Shown in pieces: positions 1 through 5,607 of a stretch of 10,053 bases of DNA. Source of the stretch: Chitinophagaceae bacterium (GTDB lineage Bacteria > Bacteroidota > Bacteroidia > Chitinophagales > Chitinophagaceae); assembly GCA_003526435.1 (NCBI GenBank), contig DPWF01000340.1, positions 1-10,053 of the forward strand. The letters are read 5' to 3'. A model generated the notes under the pieces. It was not told the origin of the DNA. It made no database searches and saw only the letters and a list, made by a program, of their open reading frames with translations. Position 1 is the first letter of the stretch. The number at the start of each line of letters is the position of its first letter. A program made the position numbers and the translations under genes.

Positions 1-27
1 AAATCAAAGATCAAAAAATCAAAAATT
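1..27. repeat. A-rich ATCAAA short repeat
   Basis: ATCAAA occurs three times, at 3-8, 10-15 and 18-23, spaced 7 and then 8 bases apart, directly upstream of the first gene. It is cut by the window edge, so its full extent is unknown. It could simply be an A-rich leader, which often helps translation in Bacteroidota, or a fragment of the short-period repeats seen elsewhere in this window. Confidence 0.35.
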
Positions 28-32
28 ATTTT

Positions 33-659
33 ATGAAACAGATCATCATTATTTTATCCATGTTATTTGCTGGTCAGTTGGTTGCACAAACCAAATATGA
101 AACGGGTATGCAAAAAGGATTAGAACAATTTGCTGCAGCAAAGTCTGCTGACGATATGGCTGCAGCATCGGCTTTCTTTGAAAGAATTGCAGATGCAGAA
201 AAAGACAAATGGCTACCTTATTACTATGCAGCATATGCCAATCATTTAACAGGCTGGATGAATCCTAAAGCCGATAAAGATAAAGTGGCCGAAAAAAGTA
301 AGGACCTGTTAGGCAAGGCAGAAGCACTGGAAAGAAATGCAGAAACTTATTGCATGCGCCAGATGATTGCCATCCAGCAAATGACGGTTGATCCAATGTC
401 GCGTTGGCAGACATATGGCACCGAAGCCAGTAATGCACTGGCAGAAGCCAAAAAAATTGACGCTACTAACCCAAGGATTTATTTATTAGATGGACAGACG
501 CTGATGAATACACCCGAAGCGTTTGGAGGGGGTAAAGCAGTGGCAAAAAAATTATTTGAAAAAGCAGTATCACTCTATGGCAATTTTAAACCAGCTTCAC
601 CAATGCATCCTGTATGGGGTAAAGAGGAAGCGGCAAAATTGTTAGCTGCCTGTCAGTAA
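33..659 (+). CDS. Secreted TPR-like protein of unknown function
   Basis: A 208-residue protein with a clear N-terminal signal peptide (hydrophobic residues 4-16, probable cleavage near LVA-Q at 17-19), so it is exported to the periplasm. The mature part is alpha-helical and alanine/lysine rich. It has TPR-like spacing, for example the WLPYYYAAYANHL helix (about 60-72), a helix around 85-100 and KKLFEKAVSLY (about 171-181), and ends in a HPVWGKEEA segment. It resembles the small secreted tetratricopeptide-like proteins common in Bacteroidota; that is recognition by eye, not a profile match. No catalytic motif is visible, so a role in protein interaction is only a guess. The ATG at 33 is preceded by A-rich sequence without a Shine-Dalgarno, usual for this phylum. 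The next gene starts 51 bases downstream, possibly from its own weak promoter, so membership of the following operon is uncertain. Confidence 0.85.
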   Translation: MKQIIIILSMLFAGQLVAQTKYETGMQKGLEQFAAAKSADDMAAASAFFERIADAEKDKWLPYYYAAYANHLTGWMNPKADKDKVAEKSKDLLGKAEALERNAETYCMRQMIAIQQMTVDPMSRWQTYGTEASNALAEAKKIDATNPRIYLLDGQTLMNTPEAFGGGKAVAKKLFEKAVSLYGNFKPASPMHPVWGKEEAAKLLAACQ

Positions 660-675
660 CTTGACTTGTAAACGA

Positions 676-691
676 ACACAACTACACAACT
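676..691. repeat. Exact tandem octamer ACACAACT x2
   Basis: ACACAACT is repeated perfectly at 676-683 and 684-691 in the 51-base gap between the TPR-like gene and the DUF2306-like gene, just upstream of a possible -7 element. It could be a regulator half-site pair or chance. Confidence 0.4.
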
Positions 692-698
692 GTTCCAA

Positions 699-706
699 TA
701 ACTTTA
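699..706 (+). promoter_or_regulatory. Possible Bacteroidota -7 element (7 of 8 match)
   Basis: TAACTTTA matches the Bacteroidota sigma consensus TAnnTTTG at all but the last position and ends 4 bases before the ATG at 711. No TTG is seen at proper -33 spacing; the nearest, at 666-668, is about 30 bases upstream. If used, it would start a nearly leaderless transcript for the membrane-protein/regulator operon. Weak evidence alone. Confidence 0.3.
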
Positions 707-710
707 AGCG

Positions 711-1379
711 ATGGATATGGATCAACTGTTTTCCATTTTATTGATGCTGCATATTGCAGGTGGTGGTGCCGGATTAATAGCCGGCACCATTGCGGCATCC
801 GTAAAAAAAGGATCTAAACCACACCTGTTGGCTGGTATTGTATTCTTCTGGGGTATGCTCACGGCGTCTCTTAGTGCATTGGCACTAAGCTGGCTCCCGG
901 GTCATGAAAATTTATTTCTCTTTGCTGTAGGTGGGTTCACATTATACATGATCCTTACAGGTTACCGGATCGTTATTCTAAAGAGACGTTTCAAATCAAC
1001 ACCACTGAATATTCCGGCGTTTGATTATGTCATCACCATATTCGGACTGGCATTTGCAGTATTCCTGTTGATACAGTCGGTAAAAGGATTGTTGAACGGC
1101 TATATTTTCAGCATGGTGCCAGGGGTGTTTGGCGGGATCTGTATGAGCTATGTGTTACTTGATGCCAAATTATTAATGGGTAGAACCACCGTTAAGGCTA
1201 CGTGGATGTACAGTCATATTGTTCGCATGATGGGCGCCATGATTGCATCATATACCGCATTCCTGGTTGTAAATGTACAGATCGATATGCAGTGGATATT
1301 ATGGTTACTGCCAAGTGTAATAGGTGCTATCTTTATTGGCTTCTTTACCCGTAAATATGTAGTGTCTCCCAAAAAATAA
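711..1379 (+). CDS. DUF2306-like seven-helix membrane protein
   Basis: A 222-residue integral membrane protein with about seven hydrophobic segments (roughly 7-28, 38-61, 67-90, 104-124, 128-150, 171-188, 193-212). The N-terminal pattern LHIAGGGAGLIAGTIA, followed by KKGSKPHLLAGIVFFWGML, is what I associate with the DUF2306 family of predicted membrane proteins; function unknown. Conserved-looking histidines lie in or near membrane segments (H14, H38, H169), which could bind a metal or haem, but this is speculation. An in-frame ATG at 717 is an alternative start. Its stop overlaps the ATG of the next gene by one base (TAATG), so translation is probably coupled. It is the first gene of the tight run that ends in a winged-helix regulator. 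Confident as a gene, moderate on the family name. Confidence 0.85.
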   Translation: MDMDQLFSILLMLHIAGGGAGLIAGTIAASVKKGSKPHLLAGIVFFWGMLTASLSALALSWLPGHENLFLFAVGGFTLYMILTGYRIVILKRRFKSTPLNIPAFDYVITIFGLAFAVFLLIQSVKGLLNGYIFSMVPGVFGGICMSYVLLDAKLLMGRTTVKATWMYSHIVRMMGAMIASYTAFLVVNVQIDMQWILWLLPSVIGAIFIGFFTRKYVVSPKK

Positions 1380-1996
1380 TGCTTATGCCTGAACAAACAC
1401 AAGAAAATAAAGAGGGAACAGATTTCTCTCCCGAAGAAAGCCTGCAGTTGATTCAGTCTATGATTACCAAAACAAAAGATGCTGTAGCGGTAGACAGTTT
1501 CTATTTTCTGTTCTGGGGCTGGCTGGTATTTGCCTGTTGTGTGGTAGAATATGCTTTAATGGTATGGTTTGAATATCCGCATCATAATTTTGTGTGGTGG
1601 TCAATGCCATTGGGAGGTATTATTTCAGGTACTTATAGTGCAAGACAGGCAAGAAGAAAAACCGCGATGACTTATATAGAGGAAGCGCTTAGTTTTTTAT
1701 GGATCGCTATCGGCATCTCCTTTTTTGTGATGGTATTTATCAATGTTGTTTCAGACGCATGGAAAACGGCTTTTACCTATTATATACTGATGTACGCCAT
1801 CGGTACGTTTGTAAGCGGAAAACTCATCAGGTTCAAGCCACTGATAATCGGTGGAATATTGAATTTTATCCTTGCTGCCGTATCTATTAAGTTTAATTTT
1901 GCCAACCAATTGCTGATTGGCGCATTGGCAATATTGATCAGTTATATTATACCTGGCCATTTATTACGTATCAGACATCACTCAAAAAAGCAGTAA
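1379..1996 (+). CDS. Six-helix membrane protein, paralogue A
   Basis: A 205-residue membrane protein with a short charged N-terminal region and six hydrophobic segments (about 41-63, 71-86, 104-124, 131-150, 154-170, 177-196) and a basic C-terminus (RIRHHSKKQ). Before the first helix lies an amphipathic stretch, ESLQLIQSMITKTKDAV (20-36), that recurs in the next gene. I recognise no characterised family. It is clearly paralogous to the downstream protein: both share the N-terminal SLxLIxxMIxKxK motif, an LMYA..T.V.G...+FKP loop and a terminal IIPGHLLR/FIPGVILR motif. The start is 1379 or the in-frame ATG at 1385; 1379 overlaps the previous stop by one base. The next gene begins 3 bases after its stop. 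Co-transcription with the regulator suggests a membrane sensor or effector role, which is inference only. Confidence 0.88.
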   Translation: MLMPEQTQENKEGTDFSPEESLQLIQSMITKTKDAVAVDSFYFLFWGWLVFACCVVEYALMVWFEYPHHNFVWWSMPLGGIISGTYSARQARRKTAMTYIEEALSFLWIAIGISFFVMVFINVVSDAWKTAFTYYILMYAIGTFVSGKLIRFKPLIIGGILNFILAAVSIKFNFANQLLIGALAILISYIIPGHLLRIRHHSKKQ

Positions 1997-1999
1997 ATC

Positions 2000-2686
2000 A
2001 TGGCAGATGAAAAAAAAATGACGGAACAGGAGAGCCTCGACCTCATTACCAATATGATTCAGAAAGCGAAAAGCAGCTACCATGAAACAGGTATAGGTTC
2101 ACTTTTATGGGGGTCAGTGGTATCTATAGCTTCTTTTCTTACCTATTTTCAACGCACTTATGAATTCAGTGTAGGATTTGATATATGGCTGATTGTTCTT
2201 GCTGCTATTATTCCACAAGTAATTATATCTGTCAGAGAAAAAAAATCCAATCAGGTAAAGAAATATGAAGATGATGCACTGAATGCAGTATGGCTGGTTT
2301 TTGGTATCAGTATTTTTGCACTTAATTTTTATCAAAAAACTATTCCTGAAGTAACGGCCGGCATTATAGAACAGGAAGGTTGGCAAATGACCAAACATTA
2401 CCTTGATGGCAGTAAACCCGATGAAATCCTGAAACCTTTTGCCCCAAGTCTTTACTCCTTATTCATTATGTTATATGCTTTTCCTACACTTGTTACCGGA
2501 ATCGTAAAAAAGTTTAAACCCATGCTGTATGGAGCCATTATCGCATATGGCTTATTTATCTGGTCATGCTTTACCCGTTCAGAATACGATTGGTTACTTG
2601 GCGGTGCTGCAGCGATCATCTGCTGGTTTATTCCCGGCGTTATTTTAAGAAGAAAATACCTGGCCCAACAGCAAAAGCATGTTTAA
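2000..2686 (+). CDS. Six-helix membrane protein, paralogue B
   Basis: A 228-residue membrane protein with six hydrophobic segments (about 32-50, 60-78, 92-110, 150-168, 174-190, 197-216), homologous by eye along its whole length to the preceding protein. It keeps the N-terminal ESLDLITNMIQKAK segment (11-24) and the C-terminal WFIPGVILRRKY motif. The main difference is an insertion of roughly 25-30 polar residues between helices 3 and 4 (about 111-149, containing EVTAGIIEQEGWQMTKHYL), probably exposed and the likeliest ligand- or partner-specific part. It starts 3 bases after the previous stop, and its last codons overlap the regulator start by 8 bases, so the regulator is translationally coupled to it. 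Function unknown; a heteromer with its neighbour is a reasonable inference from the tandem arrangement. Confidence 0.88.
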   Translation: MADEKKMTEQESLDLITNMIQKAKSSYHETGIGSLLWGSVVSIASFLTYFQRTYEFSVGFDIWLIVLAAIIPQVIISVREKKSNQVKKYEDDALNAVWLVFGISIFALNFYQKTIPEVTAGIIEQEGWQMTKHYLDGSKPDEILKPFAPSLYSLFIMLYAFPTLVTGIVKKFKPMLYGAIIAYGLFIWSCFTRSEYDWLLGGAAAIICWFIPGVILRRKYLAQQQKHV

Positions 2687-2969
2687 AGAACTGGACCCCA
2701 TATTACATTCACAGTTGCGACTAGCCGTCGTAAGCCTGCTCATTGGTGTAAAAGAAGCGGAATTCACTTTTATCCGCGAAAAAACCAATGCTACTGCGGG
2801 TAACCTGAGTGTGCAGGTCCAGAAACTAAAAGATGCCGGTTATATTGAAGTAACCAAACAGTTCAAAGACAATTACCCGCAAACTACCTGCAAAATTACG
2901 CCCAAAGGCATCGAAGCCTTCGAAGCCTATGTACAGGCCCTGCAGCAGTACCTGAAAGTAGGGGGATAG
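2679..2969 (+). CDS. Stand-alone winged-helix transcriptional regulator
   Basis: A 96-residue protein that is essentially one winged-helix DNA-binding domain, resembling the MarR/ArsR-like winged-helix domain family (PF13601 type). The pattern LDPILHSQLRLAVVSLL (5-21) gives helix 1. The helix-turn-helix spans about 27-56, with recognition helix AGNLSVQVQKLKDAGYI. The wing is about 57-75 (VTKQFKDNYPQTTCKITPKG), followed by a C-terminal helix (EAFEAYVQALQQYL) that probably dimerises. There is no ligand domain and no cysteine cluster, so the signal presumably comes from elsewhere, perhaps the co-encoded membrane proteins. Such small regulators often repress their own operon (family knowledge). 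Its start lies inside the preceding gene by 8 bases. Confident on fold, not on targets. Confidence 0.9.
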   Translation: MFKELDPILHSQLRLAVVSLLIGVKEAEFTFIREKTNATAGNLSVQVQKLKDAGYIEVTKQFKDNYPQTTCKITPKGIEAFEAYVQALQQYLKVGG

Positions 2970-2975
2970 GAGAAA

Positions 2976-3003
2976 ATGTCGGATTTCGTATGTCTGATAT
3001 AAT
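2976..3003. repeat. Degenerate heptad repeat, ATGTCNG type
   Basis: Four phase-locked 7-base units follow the regulator's stop: ATGTCGG (2976-2982), ATTTCGT (2983-2989), ATGTCTG (2990-2996) and ATATAAT (2997-3003). Unit 1 matches unit 2 at 5 of 7 positions and unit 3 at 6 of 7. The 9-mer ATGTCTGAT at 2990-2998 recurs exactly on the minus strand at 7694-7686 in the other long intergenic region. Confidence 0.6.
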
Positions 3004-3004
3004 T

Positions 3005-3047
3005 GATAAAGGGCCCTCTGGTCTATAGACTATTGTCCCCTTTCATC
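3005..3047 (+). terminator. Probable hairpin terminator after the regulator operon
   Basis: GATAAAGGG (3005-3013) pairs with CCCTTT plus ATC (3038-3043, 3045-3047), giving a 9-bp stem with one bulged C at 3044. The loop is about 24 bases and contains the palindrome GTCTATAGAC (3021-3030). A T-rich stretch (TTTTCACCTTTTC) follows. The position, between one operon's end and the promoter of the next, fits intrinsic termination. The long loop and interrupted T-run make it less than canonical. Confidence 0.4.
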
Positions 3048-3072
3048 TTTTCACCTTTTCTTCTGTCTATCT
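3020..3072. repeat. Degenerate heptad then octad repeats
   Basis: Starts with the heptads GGTCTAT (3020-3026) and AGACTAT (3027-3033). It changes to pyrimidine-rich 8-base units: TTTCATCT (3041-3048), TTTCACCT (3049-3056), TTTCTTCT (3057-3064) and GTCTATCT (3065-3072). The sub-sequence GGTCTATAGACT (3020-3031) matches the minus strand at 7636-7625 at 11 of 12 bases, and both copies are followed within 2-4 bases by TCCCCTT. This fills most of the 140-base gap between the regulator and the ABC gene. Confidence 0.6.
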
Positions 3073-3087
3073 CCCAAACTTCCTCAG

Positions 3088-3095
3088 TACTTTTG
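3088..3095 (+). promoter_or_regulatory. Promoter -7 element for the ABC operon
   Basis: TACTTTTG is an exact match to the Bacteroidota -7 consensus TAnnTTTG, 14 bases before the ATG at 3110. The expected transcription start is about 5-8 bases downstream, giving a very short leader. The -33 TTTG is not evident; TTCTG at 3060-3064 is the closest thing. This supports independent transcription of the ABC/LolA-like genes from the upstream operon. Confidence 0.55.
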
Positions 3096-3109
3096 TGTTA
3101 TAACTACAC

Positions 3110-4036
3110 ATGCAATCAATTATACAGGTAAAAGGATTAACCAAGTCATTCAAAAACCTCACTGCCGTAAAGGATTTATCCTTTACCGTACATGAAGGAG
3201 ATGTATATGGTTTTCTGGGTCAGAACGGAGCAGGTAAAAGCACTACCATACGTATGTTGCTTACCCTCATTGAACCTACTGCCGGCTCCATCGAATTATT
3301 TGGAATGCCATTACACACTCATAGAACTGAAATACTACGTCAGATAGGTGCTGTTATTGAAAAACCCGATGTGTACAAATACCTGAGCGCTATTGATAAC
3401 CTGCGCATTTTTGCCCGGCTGAGCGGGTTAAAACCTACCGACCAGCAATTAATGCAGCAATTAGAAATGGTAGGTCTTGCTGAAAGAGCAAAAGACATCG
3501 TGAAAACATTTTCACAGGGCATGAAGCAAAGACTGGGAATAGCCGTAGCACTTATTCATGATCCTAAACTCATTATCCTGGACGAACCCACCAATGGCCT
3601 CGATCCACAGGGAATAGCAGATATACGTAACCTGATCCGTCATTTAAGCCGCGATCTTAATAAAACGATCCTGGTTTCTTCCCATTTACTCAATGAAATA
3701 GAACAGATAGCCACAAGGGTATTGATCATAGATAAAGGAACAAAACTGGTAGAAGGAGCCGCTGCTGAATTGTTTGATCCGGCCCAAACACTCGTTGAAC
3801 TCGAAACATTGAACAATGATGCAGCTTTGATACAATTGCAGCAAAGTAAATGGTCGGCAAACCTTCAGCCAAGAAGAACCGGAACCTTATTGATTAAACT
3901 GCACAGAAACCAGATACCTGATTTGCATAAAGACCTTGCAGGTATGCAGATTCCGGTACTATCCATGCAGCCCCGACATTCACTGGAAGATTATTTTTTA
4001 CAGGTAACATCAGCACAACATGCGCACACTCATTAA
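3110..4036 (+). CDS. ABC-2 type exporter, ATP-binding subunit
   Basis: A 308-residue cytoplasmic ATPase that powers the permease encoded next. All nucleotide-binding motifs are present: Walker A GQNGAGKST (37-45), signature FSQGMKQR (134-141), Walker B LIILDEP (154-160) with catalytic Glu159, D-loop GLDP (163-166) and switch His192 in SSHLL. At the Q-loop a glutamate (IEKPDVY, Glu84) replaces the usual glutamine, as commonly seen in BcrA-type bacitracin/ABC-2 ATPases. After about residue 215 comes a C-terminal extension ending in SLEDYFL, typical of this subfamily. A His-rich tail (HAHTH) is encoded in the 17-base overlap with the permease gene, implying translational coupling. The substrate cannot be told from sequence; the family exports peptides, drugs or lipids and includes gliding/secretion transporters in Bacteroidota. 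Confidence 0.95.
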   Translation: MQSIIQVKGLTKSFKNLTAVKDLSFTVHEGDVYGFLGQNGAGKSTTIRMLLTLIEPTAGSIELFGMPLHTHRTEILRQIGAVIEKPDVYKYLSAIDNLRIFARLSGLKPTDQQLMQQLEMVGLAERAKDIVKTFSQGMKQRLGIAVALIHDPKLIILDEPTNGLDPQGIADIRNLIRHLSRDLNKTILVSSHLLNEIEQIATRVLIIDKGTKLVEGAAAELFDPAQTLVELETLNNDAALIQLQQSKWSANLQPRRTGTLLIKLHRNQIPDLHKDLAGMQIPVLSMQPRHSLEDYFLQVTSAQHAHTH

Positions 4037-4895
4037 TATAGAACTGTACAAAATATTCAAAAGGCCAAGAACCTATATTGCTTTTGCTGCTATAACAGCA
4101 TTGATTGTGCTGATACAGTTCGGGTTAAAAATAGACGGGCAAACCTATGTAGATTTTATGTTGAACGATATTGGTTCAACACTTGAAATTGATGGGAATG
4201 TTTTGAATGGTTACCTGGTTTGTTATATCATGCTGCAATTGTTATTGGTGCACGTGCCATTACTGATCGCCTTAATTGCAGCAGATATGATTTCGGGAGA
4301 AGCGAATATGGGAACACTTCGCATATTGCTTTCAAAGCCATATAGCCGAACCTCTTTTATGCTCGCAAAATTTATTGCTTCAACCATTTATACCTTACTC
4401 CTGCTGGTATGGCTGGCTTTTCTGGCACTATTTGTAAGTATGTGGGTTTTTGGAACCGATGATATGTTTCTCATGAAAAGCAGTTATGTAGTTTTATTAA
4501 AAGAGAATGATGTGTTCTGGAGATATATAGGCGCATTTCTTTTTGCATCCCTCGCCATGACAACCGTAGCTGCATTGGGTTTCTTCCTGTCGGTATTTGC
4601 TGAAAATTCCATTGGTCCAATTGTGGCAACCATGAGTGTCATCATCTTCCTGACGATCCTGAGTACCATGAATATTCCGGTTTTTAATACCATAAAACCA
4701 TACCTCTTTACCACGCACATGATCAGTTGGAAAGAATTCTTCGATATACAGGTAACAGAATCCAACGAAGCCATATTGGGAAGCATACAGAACAAAGACA
4801 GGATACTTCATTCAGCGATAGTGCTGATAATACATATCATCGTATTTGTGTCGGCCGCAATTGTAGTGTTTAAAAAGAAAGATATTTTAAGTTAA
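4020..4895 (+). CDS. ABC-2 type exporter, permease subunit
   Basis: A 291-residue inner-membrane protein with six hydrophobic segments (about 18-36, 66-88, 116-141, 170-192, 198-217, 262-285). It has the ABC-2 hallmark GEANMGTLRILLSKPYSR (93-110) just after the second helix. An extracytoplasmic region of about 28 residues follows helix 1 (KIDGQTYVDFMLNDIG and onward), and a larger one lies before helix 6 (about 218-260). The short basic N-terminus (ELYKIFKRPRTY) matches the coupling helix of this family. The gene overlaps the ATPase gene by 17 bases, so the two presumably form a homodimeric-permease plus homodimeric-ATPase exporter. It is followed 10 bases later by a LolA-like periplasmic protein, which may handle the exported substrate. 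Confidence 0.93.
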   Translation: MRTLINIELYKIFKRPRTYIAFAAITALIVLIQFGLKIDGQTYVDFMLNDIGSTLEIDGNVLNGYLVCYIMLQLLLVHVPLLIALIAADMISGEANMGTLRILLSKPYSRTSFMLAKFIASTIYTLLLLVWLAFLALFVSMWVFGTDDMFLMKSSYVVLLKENDVFWRYIGAFLFASLAMTTVAALGFFLSVFAENSIGPIVATMSVIIFLTILSTMNIPVFNTIKPYLFTTHMISWKEFFDIQVTESNEAILGSIQNKDRILHSAIVLIIHIIVFVSAAIVVFKKKDILS

Positions 4896-4905
4896 AAGAA
4901 CCCTC

Positions 4906-5607
4906 ATGCAAAAACTCCTCATATTATTTTTGTTCACTGTTCATTATTCATTATTCAACTCCGTATCTGCACAAGATGCAACGGCACTTGTAATGAAAGT
5001 AAAAGCCAAACTCGACCAGGTGAGCGATTATGAGGCCGATGGAAAAATGAAAACCAATGTGGCATTTATAAAAGCCCCCATCGGTAAAGTAAAAATCTTT
5101 TATAAAAAACCGAATAAGTTCAGACTCAAAAAAGATGGAGGGATCTCTCTTCTTCCCAAAGGTGGTGTTTCTGTAAATATGAATTCACTGGTAACAACAG
5201 ACGAGTTTGTGGCATTGGCTGCTGGAGAGGCAATGGTGGGAGGTGTAAAAACAACCGTGGTGAAAATGTTACCCACGAATGAAAACAGTGAAGTGGTACT
5301 GACTACTATGTATATTGACGAAACTAACCTGCTCATCAAAAAAGCGGTAACAACTACCAAAGAAAATGGAACTTATGAAATAGAAATGAGTTACGGCAAA
5401 TTTGCATCTTTCGGATTACCCGATAAAGTGGTTTTCAGTTTCAACACAAAAAACTACAAACTTCCCAAGGGGCTCACACTTGAATTTGAAGACAACGAAA
5501 AACCATTAACAGAAGAACAGAAACTCAGGAATAAAAAAGGGAGAGTAGAAATAACATATACCAGTTATGCCATCAATAAAGGTATAGCGGATGCTGTGTT
5601 TAAGTAA
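4906..5607 (+). CDS. LolA-like periplasmic lipoprotein-carrier family protein
   Basis: A 233-residue exported protein. Residues 1-22 form a signal peptide, with probable cleavage after SVSA; there is no lipobox cysteine. The mature protein opens with a helix (ALVMKVKAKLDQVSDYEADGKMKT) and continues as beta-strands alternating with charged turns, including KVKIFYKKPNKFRLK (about 62-76), a YIDETNLLIKKAVTTTKENGTYEIEMSYG pair and a C-terminal VEITYTSYAINKGI strand. This is the pattern of LolA/LolB-like unclosed beta-barrels (outer-membrane lipoprotein-sorting protein-like), recognised by eye. LolA-fold proteins carry acylated molecules across the periplasm. Its place 10 bases after an ABC-2 permease suggests a shared export function. 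Part of the signal peptide is encoded by a heptad repeat (4931-4958). The gene ends directly against the convergent epimerase gene with no spacer. Confidence 0.75.
   Translation: MQKLLILFLFTVHYSLFNSVSAQDATALVMKVKAKLDQVSDYEADGKMKTNVAFIKAPIGKVKIFYKKPNKFRLKKDGGISLLPKGGVSVNMNSLVTTDEFVALAAGEAMVGGVKTTVVKMLPTNENSEVVLTTMYIDETNLLIKKAVTTTKENGTYEIEMSYGKFASFGLPDKVVFSFNTKNYKLPKGLTLEFEDNEKPLTEEQKLRNKKGRVEITYTSYAINKGIADAVFK
4931..4958. repeat. Heptad repeat inside signal-peptide codons
   Basis: Four phase-locked heptads: TGTTCAC (4931-4937), TGTTCAT (4938-4944), TATTCAT (4945-4951) and TATTCAA (4952-4958), consensus TRTTCAN. They encode residues 9-18 of the LolA-like precursor (LFTVHYSLFN). Since 7 is not a multiple of 3, each unit is read in a different frame. 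This puts unusual His and Tyr residues into the hydrophobic core of the signal peptide. Confidence 0.7.

Noticed and set aside
661..668. TTGACTTG as a sigma70-type -35 box for the DUF2306-like gene
   Set aside because: Spacing to the possible -7 element is about 30 bases, and Bacteroidota do not use the E. coli -35/-10 pattern.
2114..2398. Antisense open frame of 94 codons within paralogue B
   Set aside because: Composition is that expected from the reverse complement of a membrane-protein gene; no start signals.
2976..3072. CRISPR array
   Set aside because: The units are 7-8 bases with no spacers, unlike CRISPR repeats of over 20 bases.
4484..4811. Two antisense open frames of over 100 codons within the permease gene
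   Set aside because: They lie wholly opposite a well-supported ABC-2 permease, overlap each other in different frames, and show no domain-like pattern or start context.
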